Assembly: GCA_020747015.1 (NCBI GenBank)
Contig: JAGTJM010000062.1
Coordinates: forward strand, 1 to 64,000
Direction: 5' to 3'
DNA from: Pyrenochaeta sp. MPI-SDFR-AT-0127
Taxonomy: Eukaryota > Ascomycota > Dothideomycetes > Pleosporales > Cucurbitariaceae
Length of the DNA stretch: 64,000 nucleotides
A program made the translations under genes and the position numbers. Shown piece by piece: positions 22,226 through 33,201 of this stretch. Under the pieces are notes generated by a model that was not told the origin of the DNA, searched no databases, and saw only the letters and a program-made list of their open reading frames with translations. Numbering within the stretch: the stretch's first letter is position 1; every line of letters begins with the position of its first letter.

Positions 22226-24412
22226 ATGTTGGGAGCGTACCAATCAGAAGGAGACGATGAAGATGCCACCACGACCGCCTCCAGCAGCGAGCATCCGACC
22301 ACCCAACATCATAATCCGGAAGAGTCCAGTGAAAGCGACAGCGGCGAGGAGTACGCCGATGCCGACGTAGACAGACAACTTGAGTCCGGCACAGACAAGC
22401 CGTGGTGGCAGCAGCTTGGTCCAAGCACTCGCATTAAGGCGAGGGTCGACTACCGAGAGAAGAAGCGTGGAGATCTATCAGCGCAGCAACCACCGCGACG
22501 CAAAGTAAGTTTATATCACACTCCACAGGCATAAATATCTATAGCGCAGAGTGATGTTCCTGAACTATTCGCCTCCTGGGCGCCATATACAGCAGACCCA
22601 GAAGCCCATCTCTTCCACGCTACCATTGTCACAAGTACTAACCAGCAGCAGAAGAAAGTCGCAGCACCAGCTCGGAAACCGGCTTCCAAAAGGCCTGATT
22701 CTGCTACGCTTGAACGCTGGGAGAAGCGTCGGTCAGAAGAGTTTAGGTCTCACTCATTCATCGACACATTCGTCCCTACCCAGGACGATATTGACCGCTG
22801 GAGTTACGACGGACCTCCGCCGAGACTGCGGGCGCCCACTACTTTCACCCAAGTACTAAAAGTAGACCCCGTTCAGGCGACACGCGATATGCGGGTTGCC
22901 GGCTACGGCCCTTCTAATGCTCCGGCTAACAATATCGTTGAGGAGTATCTCTCTGCAAACGATGCCTACGATGACTCTCCGAACTTCAAAGAGTTCAAAG
23001 CCCTCTCTAACGTGGAAAAGCAAGAAGTGATTGCACAAGAAGCCGAGGAATATGGCCTGGAAAGACCGAGAGGGTGGAATGTATCCTTCCACTACAATCC
23101 ACACGTCGAATATCACCACTTCGGCAGTTCACATCCTATGAAGCCGTGGCGATTGACGCTAACGAAGCAACTTGTATTATCATACGGGCTTGAGTACACC
23201 ATGGATCTGTACGAACCGAGACCGGCAAATTTCAACGAGCTCGCCATCTTTCACGATCGCGACTACCTGTCGTACCTCAGCAAGATCACACCACAAAATG
23301 CACAGCCTGAAGACGCTCAGTATATCTCATACGGATTCGGAGGTGAATCGAACGATTGTCCGGTGTTTGATGGACTCTGGAATTACGTATCGCTTTACAG
23401 TGGCGCCTCAATGAGCGCTGCCTGGAATCTCCTCAATAAACAATCAGATATCGCCATCAACTGGTCTGGAGGCCTCCATCATGCGAAGAAGAACCTCGCT
23501 TCAGGTTTCTGCTATGTCAATGATATTGTTATAGCCATTCAACTCCTGCTCACGCAGCACCAGCGCGTCCTGTATATTGATATCGATGTGCATCATGGCG
23601 ACGGCGTCGAGCAAGCCTTTGAATCCACGGACCGCGTCTTCACACTCTCGTACCACAAGTTTGGCATCGATAGGCACGGTTACCCTTTCTTCCCTGGTAC
23701 AGGCAACATCAACGAGATGGGTCCTGCTGACCCCGCCAACCGCGGAAAGGGACATAGCTTGAACATCCCCATCGATGACGGCATCGATGATGACCAGTAC
23801 AAATGGCTCTTCAAGACAGTGACCGGAGCTGTCATCGAAAAGTACAACCCAGAAGCCATTGTGCTTCAGTCTGGTGCCGATTCGCTCGGCGGCGATCGTC
23901 TCGGACGCTTCAACCTGAACATCAAAGCGCACGGATTTTGCATCGAGACTGTCAAGCAATATGGGCGACCGCTTCTTTTAATTGGCGGCGGTGGCTATAC
24001 GCCCCGAAATGTTGCCCGTACATGGTGCCATGAGACTGCGGTCTGCGTTGGCGCCGAATTACACAACGATCTACCTTCACACATTCCTTACATCCAAGCA
24101 TTCCAAGGCGCCGAGAACGGCGACGGCATTCTATACCCAGACCTACACAATACCAAGCGTCACGAGAACTTGAATTCGATGCCCAAGCTGCAGAAACTGC
24201 TTGAGCAGGCGATGGAGAATCTGCGATACTTGGAGGGCGCGCCCAGTGTAGTTGTCAACACCAAGGGGATTAGTGAGGAGGAGTTGATGAAGGTCAGGGA
24301 GGCGATTGAACAAGAGTTGGAAGATGAGGCCGATGATCGACAGTACCTCAGTGTTGAAGGTAACCGGAGGCGAAGGGAAAGGAATGTTGGCGGAAGAGGC
24401 GAGCGCAGATAG
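22226..24412 (+). CDS. HOS2: Class I histone deacetylase, HOS2-like, with long N-terminal extension
   Basis: Zn-dependent deacetylase of 713 residues, related to the Set3-complex enzyme Hos2. Exons are 22226-22504 and 22550-24412; the 45-nt intron keeps phase 0. The catalytic domain starts near residue 285 (VSFHYNPHVEYHHFG) and shows SHPMKPWRLTLTKQLV, the active-site His pair (GGLHHAKK), the Zn ligands Asp and His in DIDVHHGDG, the third ligand in DSLGGDRLG, and the Tyr of GGGGYTPRNVARTW. The C terminus is short and Arg-rich. The first ~280 residues are acidic and Ser-rich, then basic, and are not part of Hos2 as I know it from yeast or aspergilli. The frame through this region is open and spliced consistently, so I keep it as one protein. 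A shorter form from the Met at 22889 is possible. Confidence 0.9.
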
Positions 24413-24673
24413 ACAGCAGCTCAACGAGCATCACCAAACTTTGTGAGGGCATCCGCGGCAGATTAAGAGCACTCGAATGCAGACGCGTTGTTGAAGGAAC
24501 GCAGGGAACTGATGTTCAATACGTCACGGCGTTGATAGGGTTGGTCGGATAGAGGGTGTGTATTACTAACACCCTTCACAATACCCATGCAATTCTAGAT
24601 AGGTTATCAAGATTGTGTTTCATCCTTAATCGATTCTCTTTAACTTTTATAGTCGTCAACGTCATCAAGGCAG
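24413..24673. other. Short convergent intergenic region with an inverted repeat
   Basis: Holds the 3' ends of the deacetylase and methyltransferase genes. A 7-bp inverted repeat AGGGTGT / ACACCCT (24553-24575, 9-nt loop) could form a hairpin in either transcript. Confidence 0.5.
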
Positions 24674-25624
24674 TCATTCATTCTTCCACCCCCACCCGAT
24701 TATTCCATCAAACTCCAGTCTGACCTGCTCCTCTTCACCCCCGGCAGTCTTGATAGCCTCCTCCAGCATCAACTTACTCAACTCCGCCGACCACTCATTC
24801 CTCTTCTCTTCATCCCAAAACATCGCCACAAACCGCAGCGGGAACGACATCGTCTCCACAAACTCCTTGGGCGTGCCGCAACCAGCTACATGTTTCTCCC
24901 TGACCGTGTCCACCTTTGTAAACCCCGCTTCAACAAGCCGGCTGGTAAGGTACGCTGTGTCCCCCCACCGCCGTCCAGCAAACATCTTATCCTCCAGGTC
25001 AGAAAAGGAGGGCGAATATACTTCCGAAGACATGCGTGAGATGGAGCGCGCGAGGAGGGGGTGCCAGGCAAGATATGCCCAAGTCGTCACGCCGATGAAG
25101 CCACCGGGCTTCAAGAGGTCGAATAATCTCGGAAGCACATCTGGCATTGCGAAGACGGCAAAGGAGAGGAATATATGCGTATATGTTGATTTGGGGAGGT
25201 CGATGGTCTGACTCTATCAAGACAGTTAACATGGTACGTGACGATACATGCAGAGATGGAAAAAACTTACATTCCCGTCGATGACTTGCGTTTCTAATCC
25301 CATCCAGCCTGCCTCCGCCCCCCTATTCCTAAGATAGTCCAACATAGCGGGACTCACATCGGCACCCAGGACCTTCAAGTTATCCCACTTCTCTCTAGGG
25401 ACAGCATCATACAGCTCCTTGATAGCAGCGCCCGTCCCGGTAGCAAGGTCCAAGACATGCGCTTCAGAGTCGACCCCAGCCAGTCCTGATTTCTCGACAA
25501 TGGTGCTGCAAAATGGACGCGTGGCGTTCTCAGCCGTAGCGTACTTTTTGGCTATGTTGGCATCTTGCCAGGCGGCGGCGACTGCTTTTTGGAATTCGAC
25601 GGAGGATGGCGTCTGCTCGGCCAT
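24674..25624 (-). CDS. SAM-dependent class I methyltransferase
   Basis: Predicted methyltransferase of 297 residues. Exons are 25624-25271 and 25213-24674 with a 57-nt intron. The start at 25624 follows an in-frame upstream stretch of non-coding character and gives MAEQTPSSVEFQ. Motif I (VLDLATGTGAAI) lies at residues about 57-68, an acidic motif II region follows (VLGADVSPAMLDYL), and the post-motif segment LLKPGGFIGVTTWAY is typical of the UbiE/Methyltransf_11 fold. There is no signal peptide or membrane segment, so it is probably cytosolic. The substrate is unknown: small-molecule methyltransferases of this type occur in many fungal pathways and no partner genes lie beside it. Confidence 0.85.
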
Positions 25625-26113
25625 GATGGAGATGAATAAGTGGTGAATATCTAGAGTGTCGATGATTGAACCGTTAGGACTGCTGCGGGGATGATGAATT
25701 TGATTATTATGGTGTCTAAGCAAAATTTAGGACGTGGACATGTGTGACTTTTATGTCGACTCGTTTGCGGTGCACTGCCCGCCTAAGAGCCTGCCGTGCC
25801 GCAGACACGTGTAGTCTTGCTTCGCTCCCTTTGTAATGTGTTCATGAGTTAGTCCGATATTCCGCGGAGACTTTAGCAGCAGGGTAACGGAGACATTGAT
25901 CCTATAAGCTGTCATGTCAGCAAAAGTCGCCGAGGCAGAGGAAGTGTTTCAAATTGATCAGCGTCAAGATATAATTAAAATCAGAGACTGAAAAGGTAAG
26001 GTGACACTGTTATGTTTAGAGGTCTGATAGAGCTGTCGCTTCTGACTGCCTCCACCGTTGTGTAAATGCTTTGAATACCGTTAACGCCGTCGCTATGCCT
26101 TTCGGAAACATTT
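25625..26113. other. Intergenic region
   Basis: Promoter of the methyltransferase and 3' end of the Pol III subunit gene. A CACGTG lies at 25806-25811. No gene or RNA is seen. Confidence 0.5.
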
Positions 26114-27253
26114 TCAGACTTCCTCAGATTCAGTCTCTAACCATTGACCAAAATAAACACAGGTTCGCGCAGAGATTTCGCCCTCGTCACCACAAAGATC
26201 AAAGACGGGGCAGTTGCCACAGGGCGCATCAACGAAGCCGTTGTAGACCTTGGTGTCGGTCGCAGTCAGTACAGTCCTATAGTTGGTCCCAGATGTTTTC
26301 TCCAGACGCCCATCGAGCACCATCATCTCCAGCAGCTGTTCCATATCATCTTCTCGGACAAATTTGCCCCTCAGAATCTCCTTGGAGTTGAGCCACTCGG
26401 CTACCGAGGCAGCCGTAGGGTAGTGTGGGCTGTTCCTATGTACGAGTTTGGAGGTGCTTGGGTCTCTCGAGGGTTGATAGGGCTGGACGGCTGGGGCGTC
26501 TTCAATGTCGCGCACGCCCAGCACTTCGGCCTTCTTCTGTGCAATCGCTGCAGTTCTGTCTGTCTGTACGTAGTCGTTCCAATTCCCAGGAACCTTGATG
26601 CATGTCTCATGCTCTACATGTTGTGCCACGATGCCGGATATTGTGTCGATCAAGGCTGTGTCGAAGTCACCCTCCGACTGCCATGGCCCTCCAGCGATGT
26701 CTTCTGATGGCTGCAGGTGCTTCAAGAGGTACATCTTGCGGTTCGGAAACTTGACACTCATGACCGATTGCACGAGATCCTTTGACTCCAAACTCTTCAG
26801 ACATTTTGTCAGGACTTGTTGTGTCACATTTGTTCTTGCGCGCAAAGCCTTGGACCAGATACCCTCGGCTTGGACTTGGTCGATGTGGTGATAGAGGAGG
26901 CGTTCGTCGGGTGTGAGCCGTCGCAGTCTGTATCATAAATCAGAATTGCCCATCTACGTAGAGAGAAGAAGAACACACTTGTCAGCGTCGGTTCTTGATC
27001 GCAATTTCCAGCATGGCTCTCCCTCCAACGTCATGAGCTTCATCAGGTGCCGGTCGCATAGCTCTTGCAGGAGCATGGTCAACTCAGCCATGGTCTCTGC
27101 GACCTGCATGTTGGACAGGTCGCGCTGGAAGAAGACGGTGCCCTGCGACCTCTGCGCGCATTTGTCGTAGAGCGCGTCGGCGGGGCTCACAGCATCGTTG
27201 CTGGCGTCGGCGGCCAGGGGCTCTTCGACCTTGGGCACCACTGCGGAGGCCAT
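26114..27253 (-). CDS. RPC34: DNA-directed RNA polymerase III subunit RPC34/RPC6
   Basis: Subunit of the Pol III-specific heterotrimer that opens promoters of tRNA and 5S genes in the nucleus. Exons are 27253-26979 and 26927-26114 (51-nt intron splitting a Lys codon), giving 362 residues. The start at 27253 is the first true ATG of the frame; the codon 12 bases upstream is GTG. The N-terminal half has the winged-helix repeats of the family (for example RLTPDERLLYHHIDQV and ALRARTNVTQQVLTKCLKSL). The C terminus carries the conserved four-Cys Fe-S motif: Cys328, 331, 337 and 348 in a PCGNCPVFDLCGDEGE context, followed by CVYFGQWLE. Length and motifs match the family closely, so the call is firm. 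Confidence 0.94.
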
Positions 27254-28505
27254 ATTGAAGTCCACTGCCGAGTGCTATCGGTCAATCATGGGCAAGAGGT
27301 GTGGTCAAGGCGCGTGTGGCTGGAGACGGACGATGGAGAGAGCAAATTATTCGTGAATGACTAAAAAAGTTCAAAGCGGAGTCAGGCAGGGTGCGCCCAA
27401 TCACGTGTTCCGAGTCGAGCGTCGCTTCCGCGTTGGGCAAGTACCTTCCCCAGGGGTTCCATGCGGGGGTTCCACATCTTCCATCAATCCTCCGCTCGCT
27501 TACCCTGGGAGGCATTTACTCCCGCATGGCCAGGAATGCCGCGTCTCGCTGCTCGTCTCTCACACCAAATCTTCTTTTGACGGCTACAACACCTGCATCC
27601 CTTTCCGATGCTCTTGTCCCATCATCCACCATGGCGGTGTCAGTAGGCAGCCGGCCCAATCTAGCGGGTCCACCACTACACCACCGCTGACTTCTGTCGA
27701 GAGCTTGAGACGGTTCCAGCCCATCCATGATAAGCGCCCCAAACCTAGCACTGAATCCCGGCTATCATTTGTCGAAAGACGCAAACAAGCCACACGGGAA
27801 ACGTTAGACGACTTCCATCTGCGTGCCACATGATGATCTGCAATGCTAAATCACAACATGTCACGGTGCAGTGTAACTTTGCTTGCCTGCGCCTACATAA
27901 CCATGCTGACAGTCGCCGTCTTGCTGGAACTCAAGCGGTGTCACAAACCCCGCCATGGATGCCGCGATGCCCACGAGATGCTTCTCGCTGTCTCCAGGCT
28001 GACAGGACATGCTCGGGCGGGTGCTCGGTAATCATCACCCGGACGTCAAGCCACACTCTGCTCAAGGGTCGACCCTCTCAGAAAGAGCCTACCGACCATC
28101 CCCGAGGCCAACCCTTCTCCGCATTTTGACACGAACCCACGTGGATCCAGCCGGTTGCTAAGCTGCGCGGCCCTTTCGCAATGCGTTCCTCGCCAATCAC
28201 TTTGTCGCTACCATTCCACAACAAGGAAAGCCGGCCATGGCTCCGTATGGCTAGAACTAAAGGCCCAATGCTTCGGGACGCGCAGACAGTTTGGACACTT
28301 TGACTCCTACCATAAGGCGCCATCTCCACTCGGGTGCATGATACATCCGGGGTCTCCAGACTTGCAGATCATGATTCGTGTGCGGAAGTCCCTGGAAGGA
28401 TAAAGCTACCCCAGTTCCCCAGATCTTGTCTACCCCAGCGTCGGCTCTCTATCCTTTGCCATATATCTCTACTTGCCCAGCAGACAGCAAGGCATCATCG
28501 ACATC
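27254..28505. other. Intergenic region with weak coding signal near 27.5-27.8 kb
   Basis: No gene that I can support. Two overlapping plus-strand frames near 27529-27833 have a coding-like flavour (the end of one reads SRLSFVERRKQATRETLDDF), but no good intron joins them and no motif is recognisable. A CACGTG lies at 27402-27407. The last 150 bases are the promoter and leader of the MFS gene. Confidence 0.45.
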
Positions 28506-30482
28506 ATGGCAGAAGAGAAGCAGTACCGCGAGGAGGTCACAACAGCAAACTCCCTCACGAATCACCAAACATCGAGCAGTCATGGTCTTCATCATGACCA
28601 CATTGCGGAAGAGGCCCTTGGTGGCCATACGGCCGACCTAGGCAGGGCATACTACACGAGCCTAAACTTCATCGGCACTGTGATTGTAAGTCTGCACTCG
28701 TGACCTTGCTCATCAGACTGCTAACAATTTCCAGGCAACCTGTCTAGCACAGATCTCTGGATACCTAGGATGGGTTCTCCCGGCGAATACACTGCTCCTG
28801 ATCAATGAGGCAATTGGTCCCTCTCCAGACATTATCTGGGTCGGCATCTCCTGGACAGCAGGGTTCGCCATTGGTTTTACACTCGTCGGCCGTCTATCCG
28901 ATATTTTTGGACGGCGTTGGTTCTTTATTGCCTCATCAGTGCTCGGTCTTCTTGGAAATATCATTGGAGCAAGTGCGCAGAGCATCAACATGTTGATTGT
29001 ACGTCCACGCAGCTACAGTACTGCCTAACGTTGCTAATTTGCTAGGCTACGAACTCCATCAACGGTCTTGCCGCTGCCGGCCAGCTTTCCTTCCACATTA
29101 TCCTAGGAGAGCTCGTTCCCAATTCTCTCAGAGGTCCCGTGAACGCCTTTGTGCTCTCCACCTCGGTCCCCTTCGCCGTCTTCGGTCCTCCAGTCGCACG
29201 ATCCCTTTATCAGACCACTGCGCTTCAGTGGCGCTGGTGCTACATTTTGGGATGCATTGTCAACGTCTTTGCTGTCACGCTGTACTTCTTCTTCTACCAC
29301 CCACCGACATACGTAAGCGACTTCTTAAGGTCCTGCATGGATAGTGTGCTAACGTGCCCAGGAAATGCTCCATGTGGGCGGCAAGTCCAAGATGAAGCAG
29401 CTCAAGACCCTCGATTGGCTAGGCATCTTTCTCTTCTCGGGAGGACTCGTCGTCTTCTTGATCGGCTTGAATTGGGGCGGCTCTGTTTACCCCTGGAAGA
29501 GTGGACATGTTCTTGGTACTATCCTTGGTGGATTTGCAACCTTGGTCGCTTTCTGCTTCTGGGAAGCTTACTCTGGCCTTGAGTACCCGCTTATCCCCAT
29601 GCGACTCTTCAAGAATGTTCCGTACAACGCAAACGTCGCATGTGCTAGTTTGGGAGCTATTGTCTACTACGCCAACTCGATCATCTGGCCGACAATGGCT
29701 GGCGCGCTCTTCACGACCGATATTGCTGAGATCGGATGGCTTTCGGTAAGTACCTTTGCCTTCTGAGAGCCAAAATGGCATCTGACTAACGTCAACAGTG
29801 CGCTGTCGGTGGTGGTCTCCTTTTTGGCCAAATCCTTGGTGGAGCCGGTGTCCGCTTCCTTCCTAAGATGAAGATCCAGATGACCGTCGCATCTGTCATC
29901 GCTACCGCTTTTGTAGGCGCCATCGCCTCTTCTACTCCCAACACTCGTAATCAGACAACTGCTCTGCTATTGATTGGCACCATGGCAGCTGGATATGTTG
30001 AGAATCTTACTCTATCGTCAACGGCCTATCTCTGGGATCCAGCCGACATGGGTCTCGTCACCGGCGTGATGGGTGCTATTCGAACTGGCCTGTCCGCCAT
30101 TGCCACCAGCGTGTATTCATCCGTTCTCACCACAGAAGCTTCCAAATACATTCCGCAAAAGGTCATGCCCGCTGCGCTCGCCGCCGGTCTCCCGTCTTCT
30201 TCTCTCCCTGCGCTCTTCGCTGGGATCACCGCAGGCAACTTCACTGCAGTTCCTGGAATCTCACCAGAAATCATTGCCGCAACAGGTGGCGCAGTCAAGG
30301 AAGCGTACGCATTAAGCTTCAGGACCGTGTATCTTTGCACTCTCCCATTCGGTGTGTTGCTTATCATTGCCGCGCTCTTCTCACCAAATGTCGAGCAGTA
30401 TCTTACCGATGAGGTTGCCAGGAAGATGCATGGAAGACATGATCAGAAGCTTGAGCACTCTGAGCACAAGGAGGTTGCTTAG
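28506..30482 (+). CDS. TRI12-like MFS transporter
   Basis: Plasma-membrane major-facilitator transporter of 592 residues, related to TRI12 (trichothecene efflux) and siderophore or drug transporters (PF06609). Exons are 28506-28685, 28735-28998, 29046-29312, 29362-29745 and 29799-30482. All four introns are 47-53 nt, phase 0 and use GTAAGT- or GTACGT-type donors. About 12-14 hydrophobic segments can be read. The motif A loop GRLSDIFGRRWFF sits after TM2, as in the DHA2/TRI12 group, and a long hydrophilic N terminus with many His residues precedes TM1. The C terminus is short and charged (HGRHDQKLEHSEHKEVA). The direction is probably efflux by proton antiport. The cargo is unknown, since no biosynthetic genes adjoin it. 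Confidence 0.9.
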
Positions 30483-31045
30483 ACGGTTTCTGTATGAACC
30501 TACTGTATATACCATATCGCGCTCCAGTCTTGCAATCCGAACCATTGCCAGTCAACGATTTGTTGGCTAATATTCATCTTCCTCATTGTGCCTATTATCT
30601 GAGTGACTCGAACCATGCATCACTGTGACATATTCGCTCTTGATTATAGACTACTGGATGTTGTTAAATGGCATAACATGATTCAGGCAGAAGTTGGTGA
30701 TTTCCCTCCTCAATAATCTATACAGAGCCTTGTGTTTATCAATGCAGTGCGGTATACATAAACCAACGAAATAGAACCATCTTCAGCAGAAAGCTATACT
30801 TGCACTGAGTAATGTGGTTGATCATGCTCCCAGTCCAGATGATGGTTCCACATAGTGCCAAGAGGAACACCTTACTGGTTGCGGCCGTCTCATCGTAGAT
30901 CAGCCGCCACTGCGCCCTCGTGTCTCCCAAGCCCAACAACCCTCCCTCTCCCAGGCCATGTCTACCTAACCTCTGTCACTCCTTTAGTCCCCTTTGTCCT
31001 CTTCAGCAATCGTTCTGCGAGCCTCTGCGCTCCTACGTGTCCACT
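30483..31045. other. Intergenic region with upstream ORF of the phosphatase
   Basis: Holds the MFS 3' end and the alkaline phosphatase promoter and leader. A three-codon upstream ORF (ATG TCT ACC TAA) lies at 30958-30969, before the main ATG at 31046. No gene is seen. Confidence 0.5.
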
Positions 31046-32896
31046 ATGCCCGGTCAACGCCCCCTCCTCTCCAACAGAGCCTCCTCCGATATCTCCGGCG
31101 ACCGCGACATTGCAGAGGAAGATGCCCTGCTTACTGGCCGGCCAACACAGCGCACCACCTCTGCAGGCCCAAGAACGTGGAAGTTCTGGCGCGAAATCGG
31201 TCTCTTCGTCTGGGCCGTCATCGCCACGGCCCTCGTCATCATCCTCGCAGTCGTGTACCAACATGCCGCCCAAGACTCGAAACACAGCAGTCCCCACCCC
31301 ACGGGGAAACGAAACCTGATATTCATGGTCTCCGACGGCATGGGCCCGACAAGTCTCAGTTTGACGCGGAGTTTTATGCAGTTCCAGAACGGCGCACCGT
31401 TTAGTGAGCAACTCGTAATCGACCAGCACCTCATTGGACAATCACGCACGCGCTCCTCCTCTTCCCTGATCACCGACTCGGCCGCTGGTGCCACTGCTTT
31501 CTCCTGCGCGCAGAAGAGCTACAATGGCGCTATCTCCGTGACCCCCGACCATGAGCCTTGCGGCACTGTACTGGAAGCGGCCAAGAAGGCGGGATATCTG
31601 ACTGGTCTGGTGGTTACGACGAGGATCACAGATGCGACGCCAGCATGCTTTGCAGCTCATGTAAATATGCGACAGGAGGAGGATCGTATTGCGGAGCAGA
31701 TGGTGGGCGACTATCCCCTGGGACGGGTTGTGGATTTGATGTTTGGTGGTGGCCGGTGTCATTTCTTGCCCAATTCCACTATTGAATCTTCGTGCCGTGC
31801 AGATGGAAGGGATATCGTGGAACTGGCGAAGAAGAATGGCTTCAACTATATCGAGGATCGTGCGGGCTTTGACAAGTTGAAGGGTGGTGCGGGAGTTCAG
31901 CTACCAACGCTGGGACTCTTTGCTGATACGGATATCCCGTATGAGATTGACCGCCGCAACGAGAACAACATCTACCCCAGCCTACACGAGATGGCGGAGA
32001 CTGCCATGAAGGCGCTCAGTGAGGCGACGAGGGACAGCGACAAGGGCTTTTTCCTCATGATTGAGGGCTCACGTATCGACCACGCCGGCCATCACAACGA
32101 CCCCGCTGCCCAGGTTCACGAGGTACTCGCGTACGACAAAGCCTTCACCAGTGTTCTTGAATTTATAAAAAACGAGAAAACACCAACCGTCATGGTGTCG
32201 ACATCTGACCATGAGACTGGCGGTCTGGCCACTGCACGCCGTACGTTACCCCTTTCTCGTGCCAGAGACTTTTCATGTACTAATGTACTCGTAGAACTCC
32301 ACACAACCTATCCCGAATACCTGTGGTACCCCTCGCCCCTCGCCAACGCCTCCCACTCAGCCGAGCGCCTCGCCCTTCAATACGCCACATACCTCTTCTC
32401 CTCGCCCACCGAGGCCCAAAAGGCAAACTTCATCCAAGACTCAATCGAAGATGGGCTAGGCATCTTTGACTACACCGACGTCGAAGTCGCCAACTTGGTC
32501 AAAGAGCCTCTCACGGCACTGTACCAGTACGCCGACATGATCAGCCGACGCAGCCAAACGGGGTGGAGCACACACGGCCATTCCGCCGCAGACGTCAACA
32601 TCTACTCGTCCGACCCCAAAGCCGCCATGGCCCTTGTCGGCAACCACGAAAACACCGAAGTCGGCGATTTCCTCCGCGACTACCTCGGCGTGGACGTCGA
32701 TGCCGTGACCCAGGAGCTCCGCGAGAAGGGCGCCGGCTTGACCGTTGCAGACGTCAATGGCACCCAGGTCAGCTGGATGGGCAAGATCCCCGAGGACGGC
32801 CAGAGACTCGATGGCCAGAACCATGTCGCGAGCTATGGCGGCGATTTCAAAAAGAGGCATTTATTGCATGGACGCGCTTGTGACTGTGGACACTAG
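31046..32896 (+). CDS. PHO8: Membrane-anchored alkaline phosphatase (Pho8-like)
   Basis: Phosphomonoesterase of 598 residues, probably a type II vacuolar membrane protein. The first ATG of the frame is 31046; the frame is open further upstream only through a GTG. Exons are 31046-32240 and 32295-32896. The 54-nt intron has a perfect TACTAAT-like branch, and splicing gives the family sequence GGLATARQLHTTYPEYLW. A single transmembrane anchor (about residues 51-71) follows a short cytosolic tail. The catalytic Ser145 sits in TDSAAGATAFSC. Metal ligands are visible in MVSDGMG (Asp97), IDHAGHHND, STSDHETGG and STHGHSAADV. The intron length is a multiple of three and contains no stop, so a retained intron would add 18 residues near the active site. 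Confidence 0.94.
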   Translation: MPGQRPLLSNRASSDISGDRDIAEEDALLTGRPTQRTTSAGPRTWKFWREIGLFVWAVIATALVIILAVVYQHAAQDSKHSSPHPTGKRNLIFMVSDGMGPTSLSLTRSFMQFQNGAPFSEQLVIDQHLIGQSRTRSSSSLITDSAAGATAFSCAQKSYNGAISVTPDHEPCGTVLEAAKKAGYLTGLVVTTRITDATPACFAAHVNMRQEEDRIAEQMVGDYPLGRVVDLMFGGGRCHFLPNSTIESSCRADGRDIVELAKKNGFNYIEDRAGFDKLKGGAGVQLPTLGLFADTDIPYEIDRRNENNIYPSLHEMAETAMKALSEATRDSDKGFFLMIEGSRIDHAGHHNDPAAQVHEVLAYDKAFTSVLEFIKNEKTPTVMVSTSDHETGGLATARRTLPLSRARDFSCTNVLVELHTTYPEYLWYPSPLANASHSAERLALQYATYLFSSPTEAQKANFIQDSIEDGLGIFDYTDVEVANLVKEPLTALYQYADMISRRSQTGWSTHGHSAADVNIYSSDPKAAMALVGNHENTEVGDFLRDYLGVDVDAVTQELREKGAGLTVADVNGTQVSWMGKIPEDGQRLDGQNHVASYGGDFKKRHLLHGRACDCGH

Positions 32897-33201
32897 ACTG
32901 AGAGCCGGAGAGGATATCCATCTGTGTTTAAACATGTATTCTTAGCGAGGGCATTTGGGGCGTTTTTTTTTCTTTCTAGGTGGTTTGCTGAATGATTTTT
33001 ATGGAGTTTTTTTGGCAAATCCGCATCGTTTATATCCTAGAACCTACTTTCAGGTGCAAATTTATCTTTATTTACTTCTTTCCCGATACTCGTCTAAAGT
33101 TATTGCAGACTCACTCGTCTTCATGACTCTAACATCGCATTCTCTCGCCACGCATGTATTCTTTTCTCCTTTCTTGGTACAATGGCCCTCCCCTTTAGCC
33201 G
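32897..33201. other. T-rich convergent 3' region
   Basis: Short space between convergent genes, rich in T runs on the plus strand (about 32965-33020). Probably polyadenylation and 3' UTR sequence of the phosphatase gene. Confidence 0.5.

Noticed and set aside
28506..30482. A secondary-metabolite gene cluster around the TRI12-like pump
   Set aside because: Neighbours are RNA polymerase, phosphatase and unknown membrane genes; no synthase, P450 or cluster-type arrangement is present.
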